DNA from: Pirellulales bacterium
Lineage (GTDB): Bacteria > Planctomycetota > Planctomycetia > Pirellulales > JACPPG01
Direction of reading: 5' to 3'
NCBI GenBank assembly: GCA_035546535.1
Contig: DASZWQ010000015.1
Coordinates: 1 to 43,945, forward strand
DNA length: 43,945 bases
A model generated the notes under the pieces. It did not search any database, was not told the origin of the DNA, and was given only the letters and a program-made list of their open reading frames with translations. This document shows positions 24,884 through 33,621 of the stretch, piece by piece. How positions within the stretch are numbered: the stretch's first letter is position 1; every line of letters begins with the position of its first letter. The translations under genes and the position numbers were made by a program.

Positions 24884-26476
24884 GTGTCACGGTCTACACC
24901 GAAGCATTTGAATCTGTTTAAAGAGCGGTCGGAAACAGTCGATCAGCCCGGGCGCTTAGCCTCAGGCGCGATCCAAGACTTGTGCCATGCCTTCGAGCGT
25001 GCGACCGGCTGGTCGCTGCGCTACGTGCCAGGGCACCCACCGCAAAACGATCACGACCTGTTGTGGTCCGCCCCGGTCAGCCCGGGCGTTGGAAGCTCTC
25101 CCGGACACCTCAGGATTGATCTCGGTGGGACCGCGTTGCGGGACCGTGGTCCCTCGGTCGATCTGGAACACGCCGGCGAGCTGGCCGGCGCGATCGGCCA
25201 TCTCTTGGGCGAGTTGCACGTGGCCCGCGAGGAACTGCGCAAGCGCGAAGCCGAACTGGCGGCCGCCGTGCCGGTCATCGAACGGCCCGGCGAGCCGGTG
25301 CATCTGGCCGAGCGCTTGGAAGCTGTGCTGCGCGGCGGCGCGCAAGCGGTGAATTGTCATGCGGCGGCTGTGTATTTGCTGGATTCGGCCACCACCGAAT
25401 TGAAGTTGCGCGCCGCGTATGGCTTGCCGCGCGAGCGCCTGCAACTGGGGCCGCGTCCGCTGCGCTCCGCAACTGCAGATTTGGAAGCCCTGGCGGGTCA
25501 TGCCGTGGTGATGAAAAACCGCGCGGTGCGCGCCGAATGGCAGGCGCCCGAAGCATCGGCCGCGGCCGTGTGCGTACCGATCGCGACGAGCGCCATTCCG
25601 CTGGGCACGCTGTGGATCTTTTCAGCCCGCGAGCGCGATTTCAGCGATGAAGAGGTCAATCTCGTCGAGATCGTGGCTGGTCGGCTGGCCAGTGACCTGG
25701 AACGCGAAGTCCTCATGCAAGAAGGGCTGAACGCCGCGACGCTCAAACGCCAGATGAGCGAAGCCGAGCGACTGCAGGAGTTCCAGCAGCCGCGCTACAT
25801 TCCTGCGTCGCCCAGTTGGGATATCGATGCCTGGACCTTACGCGGCGACGTCCTGGGCGGCGACTTCTACGACTGGTTCACGCGCGGCGACGAAAGCTTG
25901 GGGATCGCTGTCGGATCGGCGACCGGTTCGGGAATCTCGGCCGCGATGATGGCGAGCATCCTGCGCACCGCGGTCCGCGCCCACGCCGAACAAGCGCGCG
26001 AACCCCAACAGTTGTTGAACGCGGTCAATCGCGAGCTGTGGCAAGCCGCGGCCGGACTGCAGTCAGCAGGGCTGTTATATGCCCTGCTCGATCCCACGGG
26101 CCGGATTCGCCTGGCAACAGCCGGGGACGTCACGGCGCTGTTGGCCCGGCCGGGTGGCTGGCAGTTGCTGTCGCGCGTAGCTTTGCCGCTGGCGCGCGAT
26201 CCCAATTCGACTTATCAGCCGGTTTTGCACTCGCTGCGCCCCGAAGAGACGCTCTTGGTCATGGCCGGCGATGATCCGCAATTCGCTCCGCCGGTCAAAG
26301 GCCGCACCCATCGCCTGGGCCTGTCATCCATCGCACGCCTGGTGGCCGAGAAATCGGACAGCACGGCGAAAGAACTGGCGGCCGCCCTTCGCTTTCAATT
26401 CTCATCGAGCAAGATTCACTCGAACCGTGATCGCACGCTGCTGGTCGTGAAGCGCCGCCGCCCCGATTGGTCGTAG
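24884..26476 (+). CDS. GAF - SpoIIE (PP2C-type) protein with degenerate phosphatase site
   Basis: About 530 residues. An N-terminal region (1-110) has IQDLCHAFERATGWSLRYVPG, then a helical linker (LHVAREELRKREAEL). A GAF domain spans about 140-270 (QAVNCHAAAVYLLDSATTEL, AAAVCVPIATSAIPLGTLWI). The SpoIIE/PP2C-like domain spans about 310-525 and starts normally with DVLGGDFYDWF (D327). The usual GDVxGHG is GSATGSG: the metal Asp is Ser345 and the His is Ser349. The usual TDG strand reads MAGDDPQ. The last Asp of DDxTLLVV is kept as RDRTLLVV. It may therefore be an inactive phosphatase that binds partners, such as an anti-sigma antagonist system. The start is uncertain: GTG 24884 or TTG 24908 are possible and neither has a clear ribosome site. 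No anti-sigma kinase gene is adjacent. Confidence 0.8.
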   Translation: MSRSTPKHLNLFKERSETVDQPGRLASGAIQDLCHAFERATGWSLRYVPGHPPQNDHDLLWSAPVSPGVGSSPGHLRIDLGGTALRDRGPSVDLEHAGELAGAIGHLLGELHVAREELRKREAELAAAVPVIERPGEPVHLAERLEAVLRGGAQAVNCHAAAVYLLDSATTELKLRAAYGLPRERLQLGPRPLRSATADLEALAGHAVVMKNRAVRAEWQAPEASAAAVCVPIATSAIPLGTLWIFSARERDFSDEEVNLVEIVAGRLASDLEREVLMQEGLNAATLKRQMSEAERLQEFQQPRYIPASPSWDIDAWTLRGDVLGGDFYDWFTRGDESLGIAVGSATGSGISAAMMASILRTAVRAHAEQAREPQQLLNAVNRELWQAAAGLQSAGLLYALLDPTGRIRLATAGDVTALLARPGGWQLLSRVALPLARDPNSTYQPVLHSLRPEETLLVMAGDDPQFAPPVKGRTHRLGLSSIARLVAEKSDSTAKELAAALRFQFSSSKIHSNRDRTLLVVKRRRPDWS

Positions 26477-26564
26477 CTCTGGCGACCTGGGGGCATCCTG
26501 CGCCCCGTTCGACGAGCCGCTTGACTGGCGCGATTTGGTGAGAATCAGCGGCTTTCCCGGTCGC

Positions 26565-26592
26565 TTGACGGTGGAAGCAAAAGACTTAGACT
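26565..26592 (+). promoter_or_regulatory. sigma-70-like promoter upstream of tRNA-Leu
   Basis: TTGACG (26565-26570) and TAGACT (26587-26592) are 16 nt apart. They match the vegetative consensus at 5/6 and 4/6 positions, about 55 nt before the mature tRNA 5' end. Confidence 0.55.
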
Positions 26593-26647
26593 TGCTTGAT
26601 TAGCCACTGGCGGCGTGCCGCTTGCCTGGCCCCGAGGAAATCATCGA

Positions 26648-26731
<84 letters not shown>

Positions 26732-26812
26732 CTTTTGGCTTACGGTCATAAATCACCTGCGCTGCCGCCCTCCGCTCGACTGACATTTGGTCAGCCGTGC
26801 TCGGTTGCCGGA

Positions 26813-26835
26813 TCAAGTCCTGTTTCCCGCACTTT
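26813..26835 (+). repeat. 23-bp exact copy of the tRNA-Leu 3' end (att-like)
   Basis: Bases 26813-26835 are identical to 26713-26735, which run from the T-loop of tRNA-Leu through the acceptor strand to four bases past its end. The offset is exactly 100 bp and the 77 bp between the copies hold no gene. Repeating a tRNA 3' end is the usual mark of site-specific integration. A partial tandem duplication of the tRNA is the alternative. No integrase gene is in the window. Confidence 0.85.
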
Positions 26836-26937
26836 CTCTGATTCCGGTGCCTACGACGACAAGTTGAGCATAGCGGCGTGTCGGATGTGGCTGCATCGGT
26901 GCGACTTTGCCAGCGGTGTGACCGTTTGAATCGACTT

Positions 26938-27807
26938 ATGAGATTCACCTTCGTTACTGTCCTGAGTCTCGCCTTCATTGTGGCCTGTTCACCGGTATTG
27001 CTCGCGGCCGAGCCGGCGGCCTCGCCGAGCGACGCGTCATCGACGGAAGATGGGCCCGTGACGATCCCCCGTTCGCACCAGTTCACGCTGCGATCGCGCG
27101 CGGGGCGTGAGTACCGCATCCAAGTTGCCGTGCCCAAGGCGGGGCCACCAACGGCCGGCTACCCGGTCATCTATGCGACCGACGGCAATGCGGTCTTCGC
27201 GACTTTTGCCGAGGCCGTGCGCGCGCAGCGCGCTGCCTCGATGCTGATCGTTGGTATCGGTTATCCTTCGGACGCTCCCTTTGATGTGGCGCGTGTTTAC
27301 GACCTCACGCCTCTGCGACAAGGGGAGAAGAGTGATACCGATTCTGAAGACAATACCGGCGGCCAGGAAGAATTCTTTGCCTTTATCCAAGATGAGCTGA
27401 AACCCTTCATCGAGAGCAGGTTCAAGGTCAACCGCGAACGGCAAACGCTGTTCGGTCACTCCTTGGGCGGGCTCTTCGTCCTGCACATTCTCTACACGCA
27501 TCCCGAAGCCTTTCAAACCTACGCCGCCGGCGCTCCGTCCCTGTGGTGGAATAACCAGGCGATCCTGTCCGAGGAGAAGGCGTTCATCGAGAAACAAGGG
27601 GCCAAGGTGGACTTGTTCCTGTTCGTGGGCGAGCGAGACGCCCGCCACATGGTGCTAGACGCGACGCGCACAGCCGATCGTCTGGCACCGCTTTCTGCCC
27701 ATGGGCTGCGTGTCTATTTTCAAGTCTTTGACGAGGAAGATCACGTCTCGGTCTTACCAACCGCGATCAGCCGGACTTATCGCATCGCAGGAAGTCCAAC
27801 GAAGTAG
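26938..27807 (+). CDS. secreted Fes/IroE-type alpha/beta hydrolase (esterase)
   Basis: The 289-residue protein has a signal peptide (MRFTFVTVLSLAFIVA); IVAC at residues 14-17 also fits a lipoprotein box, so it may be lipid-anchored. The body is an esterase-D/enterochelin-esterase-like alpha/beta hydrolase (PF00756 type): YPVIYATDGNAVFATF, LIVGIGYPSD, the nucleophile elbow LFGHSLGGLF (Ser175), an acidic residue likely in FVGERDARH, and the histidine in DEEDHVSVLP near 271. Family members hydrolyse siderophore trilactones or other esters; the substrate here is not known and no siderophore genes are nearby. ATG 26938 begins the signal peptide; an earlier in-frame start at 26878 would precede it with unrelated sequence. 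The next gene, another hydrolase, begins 42 bp after the stop. Confidence 0.88.
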   Translation: MRFTFVTVLSLAFIVACSPVLLAAEPAASPSDASSTEDGPVTIPRSHQFTLRSRAGREYRIQVAVPKAGPPTAGYPVIYATDGNAVFATFAEAVRAQRAASMLIVGIGYPSDAPFDVARVYDLTPLRQGEKSDTDSEDNTGGQEEFFAFIQDELKPFIESRFKVNRERQTLFGHSLGGLFVLHILYTHPEAFQTYAAGAPSLWWNNQAILSEEKAFIEKQGAKVDLFLFVGERDARHMVLDATRTADRLAPLSAHGLRVYFQVFDEEDHVSVLPTAISRTYRIAGSPTK

Positions 27808-27849
27808 TTTTCGCGCGCAAGCGAATCATGTATCGAAAAGGGGGCTGAC

Positions 27850-28971
27850 GTGCTCTCCGATCGCCAAGAGATTCACAGAGCGACCGCGGTGTGCGGGCTA
27901 GCGATTTTTGCCACTCTCTTGGTTGCCAGCGTCGGTCGAACGGCCGACGAAGTCGACGACTATGTAGAAGCGCAGCGCGTCGAGTCGCGCATTCCAGGGC
28001 TGGCACTGCTGGTCGTGCGCGATGGGACCGTCGTCAAGTCGCGTGGCTACGGCCTGGCCAACGTCGAGCTGCAGGTTCCGGTTACCGAACAGACGATTTT
28101 TCAAAGCGGATCACTGGGGAAGCAATTCACAGCCACCGGAGTGATGATGCTCGTCGAGGAGGGGCGGCTGGATCTCGACGACGCGGTGCGCAAGTTTTTG
28201 CCGGACGCTCCCGAGGCGTGGCAAGCGATCAAAATTCGCCACCTCCTGTCGCACACGTCGGGTTTAGGAGACTACCCACGCGATTTCGATCTGCGCCGCG
28301 ATTATACGACCGACCAGTTGTTGCAGGCGATTTACGCGTCGCCACTAGCCTTCGAAGCTGGCGCAGGGTGGAAGTACAGCAATCTCGGTTACGTCACGCT
28401 CGGGATTGTGATGGAAAAGGCCACCGGAGGACCTTATGGCGAGCTGCTGGCCGAGCGGATCTTCAAACCGTTGGGAATGTCGTCGACGCGCGTTATCAGC
28501 GAGGCCGATATCGTTCCGCATCGTGCCGCCGGTTATCGCCTGGTTCACGGCGAACTGAAAAACCAGCAGTGGGTGTCACCGACAATGAATTCGACGGCTG
28601 ACGGCAGTCTCTACACGAATCTATTGGACATGGCGAAATGGGACGCTGCTCTGACATCGGGTTCGCTGCTCAAGCCCGAGTCCCAGCTGCAGATGTGGAC
28701 CGTCGCCAAACTGGCCGACGGAGCAAAGAACACAGGCAATTACGGCTTCGGCTGGGTTTGCGAAGAGGTTGCCGGCCATCGAATTGTTCGTCACGGCGGC
28801 GCCTGGCAGGGATTTGTCTCCGGCATTAGCCGCTACCTTGATGACCACATGACCATCGTCGTTTTCGCGAATCTCTCCGCCAGTTCGGCGCGATCGTTTC
28901 CTGCGATCGAACGGAACGTCGCCGCGTTTTACGTTCCGGCTCTGAAGACGCATGACGAAGGTCGCAAGTGA
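27850..28971 (+). CDS. serine beta-lactamase-like / class C penicillin-binding hydrolase
   Basis: The 373-residue exported protein has signal-like ATAVCGLAIFATLLVASVGRTA. It is a beta-lactamase family hydrolase (PF00144 type): the SxxK motif is SLGK (Ser88, Lys91), then IRHLLSHTSGLGDY, the YxN motif in WKYSNLGYVTLG near 176, and HGG in RHGGAWQGFVSG near 317, the family's third motif (usually HxG or KTG). Such proteins include esterases, D-Ala-D-Ala peptidases and peptidoglycan-fragment hydrolases; true beta-lactam resistance cannot be inferred. GTG 27850 has a GGGG stretch just upstream. It lies close behind the Fes-type esterase, so the two may form one unit of secreted serine hydrolases. 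Its stop at 28971 is followed by a convergent TMTC-like gene. Confidence 0.9.
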   Translation: MLSDRQEIHRATAVCGLAIFATLLVASVGRTADEVDDYVEAQRVESRIPGLALLVVRDGTVVKSRGYGLANVELQVPVTEQTIFQSGSLGKQFTATGVMMLVEEGRLDLDDAVRKFLPDAPEAWQAIKIRHLLSHTSGLGDYPRDFDLRRDYTTDQLLQAIYASPLAFEAGAGWKYSNLGYVTLGIVMEKATGGPYGELLAERIFKPLGMSSTRVISEADIVPHRAAGYRLVHGELKNQQWVSPTMNSTADGSLYTNLLDMAKWDAALTSGSLLKPESQLQMWTVAKLADGAKNTGNYGFGWVCEEVAGHRIVRHGGAWQGFVSGISRYLDDHMTIVVFANLSASSARSFPAIERNVAAFYVPALKTHDEGRK

Positions 28972-29096
28972 CATGCGCCTTTGCTCGAGCCCGGCGGACA
29001 CTCGGGACCGCGGAATTCTCGGTGCGCAAAGGAACTGGTGTCTCGGTCAGTTGTTCGTGCAACTTCCCGCATCCGCCGACTCGCACGATGCCCGCT

Positions 29097-31148
29097 TTAC
29101 TTGCGATTCTGCTTCAACCAGTTCTCAAGCGATTGCGTCAACGGCACGTTTCCCGCAGCCCTGGCCATTGCCAAGGCTTTTTCGGCCGTGGCAACCGCGT
29201 CGGCTGACTGGCCTAGATCGTTGTAGACAATTGCCAACTGGGCCCGCGCGTCGAGATCGTCGGGAGCCAGCCGTATTGTCTTCTCGAATTCTTCGCGCGC
29301 TTCGGGCAAGCTGTTCACCGCTTTGAGGGTCAGGGCGAGGTTTTTCCGGATCATCGCGGAATCGGGTTCCAATGCCACCGCCTTGCGGAAATGTTCGAGG
29401 GCCGGCTGCGGGCGTCCGGCGAGAAACAAAGCCATGCCCAGCCGGTTCTGGAACGTGGACACATCGGGCTGCTCTTGCACAACCATTTCGAACTGGTCGA
29501 TTGCCTCCACCGGTCGGCCGGCGTTCAACAGAGCAAGACCGAGATGAAAATGTGCCAATGTATCGTCGGGGCTGGGAAATGACTTTTCTAGATAGTCGAT
29601 GGCTTCGGCGGGCCGCTGGAGATTGATCAACGCCACGCCCAGCACGTGATACCCTTCCGGCCAGTCGGGAAATCGCTCGAGGGCCTGTCGCATGTATCGA
29701 GCGGCTTCTTCACTGCGCTGCGCATCATTAAGCGCGATACCCGTATTCTGGATGGCGATCAAGTCGTTCGGGTCGCGCCGTGCGGCGTCTTGCCAGAGGG
29801 TGACTGCATCGCGATACGCCGTCAGTCGAAGACTGCTGACCGCGCCCATCACGACAACCAAGATCGCGCCGAAGGTGAGCGTCGCCGCGAGCGGCCAGCG
29901 AAAGATCTTAGGCTCGTTCGAGGCCGGTACCTGCGCTACCGAACACAACAGCCGATACCCGCCGACGATTGTCAGTGTAAGAATCGCAGCCAGCGGAAGG
30001 TACATTCGCCGTTCGACCGCGACTTCTTTGAGGATCGGCACGGCGAGTGTGGGAGCGAGAATCATGACGGCGCAGGCACCTATGAAACCCGCGGCGGATC
30101 GGCGCCCGAGCGCGATCAGAATGCCAATCCCCAGGAGCAAGGCAAAGACCAGCCACGGCCAGGCGACCGCGAAGGTTTCCAAAAGGGGGACGCGATAGTG
30201 AACCGACAGCGGCCAGGGCCAGAAGCTTAGCTTGAAGTACATGGCAAGCACCTTGGCCTGGGTGAACCACCAGACGTGAGCCGGAATTCCCCGATGAAAC
30301 CCCGCCGAGGCGGACCGCGGTCCGCCCAGATTCAAGGTCAAGAGCACGATCCAGCCCAGCGCCAACGCCACGTACAAAGGCCACGAGCGGCGTAGCGCCC
30401 GCCAGAACGATCGTGCCAGGAAAGTGCGCTCGAATAAGAGCACCGCGAATGGCGCCGAGACCATCGTTTCCTTGCAGGCCATTCCTGCAGCGCAAGCCAC
30501 GCCGGCCAAGAGCAGCCAGAGCAATTGATGCTTCGACGTCGTGGCGGTGAAGTACCGCAGGCTGGTGAATAACGTGGCCAGGTAGAACAACCCCATCATC
30601 AGTTCGGTGCGTTGCGTCGTGTATTCCACGGATTCGGTGACGAGCGGATGCACGAGCCAGGCCAGGGCCACGAGCAACGAAAGGCCGAATGCCGCGCGGT
30701 CGAATCGGTTGGCGAAGTACGGAAGTTGTAGCGTTCGCTGAACGATTGCCCACAGCAGCACCGCCGAAAGCACGTGCAGCGTCAGATTGACGAAGTGGTA
30801 ACCCCACGGATCGATTTGGCCGAAGTGGTAATTCATCGCCAGCGACAGGTTCACCAGCGGTCGACCTGCCGTGGGCGAGTCAAACGGTGCGACGAAGGGG
30901 CTCGATGCGCCAAACAGCGGCCACAACCTGGTAATCGAGGGGTTCATGACGACCGAATGGAAGTCGTCGAAGATGAACGGATAGCTCAACGACCGCCCGT
31001 ATACCATCCAGCCTGCGACGCCCAGCAGAACTATCGCGACCAAAGCTTGTGCGACGCCGTTCGGAGTTGCCGGATTGGGGCGCGACAGAGTCTGGCTTGC
31101 TTTCGTGCGAGACCCGGCCTTCGGCCGACGCCGCTCAGAACCGGCCAT
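29097..31148 (-). CDS. TMTC-like polytopic membrane protein with TPR repeats (second copy)
   Basis: The 683-residue protein is a paralogue of the one at 3436-5850. The N-terminal half has about ten membrane helices, with the acidic motif FIFDDFHSVVMNPS (D61-D62) in the first outer loop. It shares GRPLVNLSLAMN, LLWAIVQRTLQLPYF, QRTELMMGLFYLATL, CKETMVSAPFAVLLFERTF and RSWPLYVALALGW almost residue for residue with the first copy. The C-terminal part, about 440-683, is TPR repeats (QALERFPDWPEGYHVLGVAL, FHLGLALLNAGRPVEAIDQF). It has fewer TPRs than the first copy. A role as a GT-C protein O-glycosyltransferase is inferred from resemblance to eukaryotic TMTC proteins. ATG 31148 (MAGSERRR) has GGAG upstream; an earlier start adds unrelated sequence. 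Confidence 0.82.
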   Translation of the reverse strand: MAGSERRRPKAGSRTKASQTLSRPNPATPNGVAQALVAIVLLGVAGWMVYGRSLSYPFIFDDFHSVVMNPSITRLWPLFGASSPFVAPFDSPTAGRPLVNLSLAMNYHFGQIDPWGYHFVNLTLHVLSAVLLWAIVQRTLQLPYFANRFDRAAFGLSLLVALAWLVHPLVTESVEYTTQRTELMMGLFYLATLFTSLRYFTATTSKHQLLWLLLAGVACAAGMACKETMVSAPFAVLLFERTFLARSFWRALRRSWPLYVALALGWIVLLTLNLGGPRSASAGFHRGIPAHVWWFTQAKVLAMYFKLSFWPWPLSVHYRVPLLETFAVAWPWLVFALLLGIGILIALGRRSAAGFIGACAVMILAPTLAVPILKEVAVERRMYLPLAAILTLTIVGGYRLLCSVAQVPASNEPKIFRWPLAATLTFGAILVVVMGAVSSLRLTAYRDAVTLWQDAARRDPNDLIAIQNTGIALNDAQRSEEAARYMRQALERFPDWPEGYHVLGVALINLQRPAEAIDYLEKSFPSPDDTLAHFHLGLALLNAGRPVEAIDQFEMVVQEQPDVSTFQNRLGMALFLAGRPQPALEHFRKAVALEPDSAMIRKNLALTLKAVNSLPEAREEFEKTIRLAPDDLDARAQLAIVYNDLGQSADAVATAEKALAMARAAGNVPLTQSLENWLKQNRK

Positions 31149-31718
31149 GAAATGGACTCCGCACGGTTCGATACACGGCTCTTGCTCCAGGAGAGGAAAC
31201 GTTCTCGACGAGGCTTTGCGAAAGGGCTGGCTCGTGCCGGGCTGCCCGCGCTTTGCCGGCGGAGGCGCCTCGTACGACGTGACCCTGAAGGCACTCGAAC
31301 GCACCAGGCCCGAAAGCGACCGATTCTAGCTGCCCGTGCGGCGGGCGTCGATTTGTTCGAAGTCGAGTATTTTGTCGAGGATTTCCGGGGCTGCCTCGTC
31401 AGTCGATCGCTGACTGACGTCTGTGGCGAAAGCGCGGTAACGTGACGTACTTGCCCTTCGGGACCGAGCCCAGTTCTGTGCGAGTTGCCTTGCCGGAGTT
31501 CGAGCACAACGATTGTAGGGGTGCCTCGGGTCGTGACGAAATACTTGATCGAGCGGACGGCCGAATGCCGAAGAGCTTTGACGCACGAGCAATATGGATC
31601 GTTCGCGTCGACGACGTCGGATCCAGTGGAAACGCCGCGAACGGTCCCTAGAAATACCGATTGCAATTTTTGGGCGCAGGCGGTTGTCGCGGCCCGAAGT
31701 TCATGGAGGAACTGAAAA
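31149..31718. other. intergenic region
   Basis: This 570-bp region lies between the divergent TMTC-like gene and the small secreted peptide gene. Open frames exist on both strands but their translations are low-complexity and resemble nothing I know. The ribosome site GGAGGA (31705-31710) belongs to the downstream peptide gene. No promoter consensus was found. Confidence 0.5.
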
Positions 31719-31940
31719 ATGTTCAGACGTTTATTGATGGCTGTGCTGATCGTCGTGGCGCTGGCTTCACTCAGCCAGGATGTCCAGGCCGCCAGTCGTT
31801 GCCCGCCCCGCTGCGGAGTTTGTGACTACTTGTTTGGCGGCTATGGCCATGGGCCATTTGGCTACGGCGGCGGTTTTGTTTATGCCGGCTATGTTCCGCC
31901 CTGCAACTACACGCAATGTGGCTGTCGGATCGTTTACTAA
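31719..31940 (+). CDS. small secreted Gly/Cys/Tyr-rich protein
   Basis: The 73-residue precursor has a clear signal peptide (MFRRLLMAVLIVVALASLSQ) with probable cleavage after VQA near residue 24. The mature peptide of about 49 residues is rich in Gly, Tyr and Cys: CPPRCGVCDYLFGGYGHGPFGYGGGFVYAGYVPPCNYTQCGCRIVY is its span, with six cysteines at both ends and a flexible Gly/Tyr centre. This suggests a disulfide-bonded structural or surface peptide. I recognise no family. The gene call is strong despite its size: GGAGGA sits 8 nt before the ATG, a signal peptide is present and a perfect 14-bp terminator follows at 32056. It is a stand-alone transcription unit. Confidence 0.8.
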   Translation: MFRRLLMAVLIVVALASLSQDVQAASRCPPRCGVCDYLFGGYGHGPFGYGGGFVYAGYVPPCNYTQCGCRIVY

Positions 31941-32292
31941 GCGCATCGGGGCCACGGTAGCGGACATGCGCGGCTCGACGACGGCTCGGGCAGCCGAGGA
32001 ACATCGGCCGAGAGATCGGGATCGAGCACGACCGATTCACCGTTGACGACAAATCACGCACGTGTCTCGCTTGCTAGGTCGAGACACGTGCGTTTCTTTT
32101 TTACTTCGCGATGTCTTCAGCTCATTAGCCAGGGCGCAAGCGAACGCCGGATCAAAACCGCCTGCGCGCCCAGAAGGGGACGGCACAAACGGTTCTCGGC
32201 TAAGAGTATTCGACAGCTGCGGAACTTGTTCGTGCTAGAATGCCGTCAGTTGGTGAAGCATCTCAGGGCCGCTAGCCGCGCCGGTGGCACGC
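31941..32292. other. intergenic region with terminator
   Basis: About 350 bp between the small peptide gene and the CPWCH protein gene. It contains the terminator at 32056-32101 and otherwise shows no gene. The promoter of the downstream gene probably lies between 32105 and 32280, where the sequence is less GC-rich. Confidence 0.5.
32056..32101 (+). terminator. rho-independent terminator after the small secreted protein gene
   Basis: A perfect 14-bp stem (32056-32069 with 32080-32093) encloses a 10-nt loop and is followed by TTCTTTTTT. It is the strongest canonical terminator in this part of the window and separates the peptide gene from the orphan gene at 32293. Confidence 0.92.
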
Positions 32293-33606
32293 ATGACCGA
32301 AGAGAAACCACTTTGCACAGTCACGCATCGGCAGCTCGTAGACGGCTGCTGCCCATGGTGCCATGCTCCGGTGAGCGACGGACAATTGAGGGGGGTATCC
32401 GCTGGCTCGACAGAAGCGTGCTGGAACTGGAGGGTCCTCGAAGAAGATCTCCGTGCAGGGGATTTGCGAATTCGAACGATCACTAGCCTCAACCTCGCGA
32501 AGCTTTCGGACGAGGTGGAGCATGCACTGCCGCTTCTGACTTTGGCGTTAGACGACCGTCACCATGACGTCCGATTGCACGCAGAAATAGCCTGCGAAAG
32601 AATCGGCCGGGACCTTTCTTCAATGCAAGCGGTGTGGCTCGAAGGTGAGGTTCGCGGCGAGCGCCACCATCTCGCCGCGTGCATGATGCTACTGGCCGGT
32701 TACTCCACGAGCCGGCAGCCTGAGTTACGGGCCAAACGTGCCGCTCATATTTGTTGGCTCATTGAGCATCATCCTCATCGGAGGATTGCTGGAATCCCCG
32801 ATGCTCTCCTGTTGAATCGCGACGAGCCTCAATGGTATGAGGATGCTCGCGAGCAGTGGATAAAGACTGTCGGCGACAGCAAGTCAAACGCCGCAGTACT
32901 CGGGAATGCTGCACGATTCTTCATGCTCAACGAGCCCGAGCGGGCCGCGAGATTGCTCGTCGATTCGCAAACACTTGAGCCAGAGAATACCGAATGGCAC
33001 GAACTGCTGGCGCAATTGCACACGCTGTCGGCGCGACACGGCACGGTCGAGGATCGCGCGATTCGACATCGGGAGGCGATGGTTGAACTCGAGATGGCCG
33101 AGCAGATTCGTTCGGCCCACGCCGGCGTCGTTAGCGACGAAGAAAAGCGCGTGCGAAATCTGTTAACTCGCGTGTATACCTTATCGAACCGCGCGCGGGC
33201 AGCACTCGACGCCGGCGAATGGGAGTTTGCCAGGCAACTTGCCCGGGAGTGCTTGGCACTGGCGTCGAGCAATGAGATCGACGAGTATTTTCGAGAGGAT
33301 GGAAACGCGATCCATTACTCCCATCTGGTCTTGGGTCACGTGGCTCTTCATGAAGGGGATCTCGCCCGCGCGAAAGACCACCTGATCGCGTCGGGTAAAA
33401 CCGAAGGGTCGCCCAATCTCGATTCTTTCGGCCCGAACATGTCACTGGCGAAAGCCATCTTGGAAAAGGGTGACTCCACGGCGGTGCTCCAGTATCTTGA
33501 CCTATGCGGCAAGTTTTGGAACAGCGGCTCAGACAGATTGATCGCGTGGAAACGTCAAGTTGCCCAAGGACAGGTGCCCGACTTCGGCGCGAATCTTGTC
33601 TATTGA
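32293..33606 (+). CDS. uncharacterised helical-repeat protein with CPWCH motif
   Basis: The 437-residue soluble protein has near its start a short Cys/His cluster, DGCCPWCHAPVSDG, which may be half of a zinc ribbon or a redox CxxC. The remainder is alpha-helical and repeat-like: HALPLLTLALDDRHHDVRLH recalls HEAT repeats, and ARFFMLNEPERAARLLVDSQ and LECLA-type segments recall TPRs. The C-terminus (SFGPNMSLAKAILEKGD, then PDFGANLVY) matches a conserved tail I remember from uncharacterised bacterial proteins, where a stretch of the same length ends the protein. There is no signal peptide or membrane segment, so it is cytoplasmic. ATG 32293 and GTG 32284 are equally possible. An adaptor or scaffold role is a guess. 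Confidence 0.75.
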   Translation: MTEEKPLCTVTHRQLVDGCCPWCHAPVSDGQLRGVSAGSTEACWNWRVLEEDLRAGDLRIRTITSLNLAKLSDEVEHALPLLTLALDDRHHDVRLHAEIACERIGRDLSSMQAVWLEGEVRGERHHLAACMMLLAGYSTSRQPELRAKRAAHICWLIEHHPHRRIAGIPDALLLNRDEPQWYEDAREQWIKTVGDSKSNAAVLGNAARFFMLNEPERAARLLVDSQTLEPENTEWHELLAQLHTLSARHGTVEDRAIRHREAMVELEMAEQIRSAHAGVVSDEEKRVRNLLTRVYTLSNRARAALDAGEWEFARQLARECLALASSNEIDEYFREDGNAIHYSHLVLGHVALHEGDLARAKDHLIASGKTEGSPNLDSFGPNMSLAKAILEKGDSTAVLQYLDLCGKFWNSGSDRLIAWKRQVAQGQVPDFGANLVY

Positions 33607-33621
33607 GGACCTCAAAATCCA

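Noticed and set aside
26736..26812. Mini-element between the tRNA repeats
   Set aside because: The 77 bp are too short for a gene and show no terminal inverted repeats; only the flanking direct repeat is supported.
28972..29096. Possible small gene between the beta-lactamase-like gene and the TMTC-like gene
   Set aside because: Only 125 bp separate two convergent stops and no ribosome site or conserved peptide is visible.
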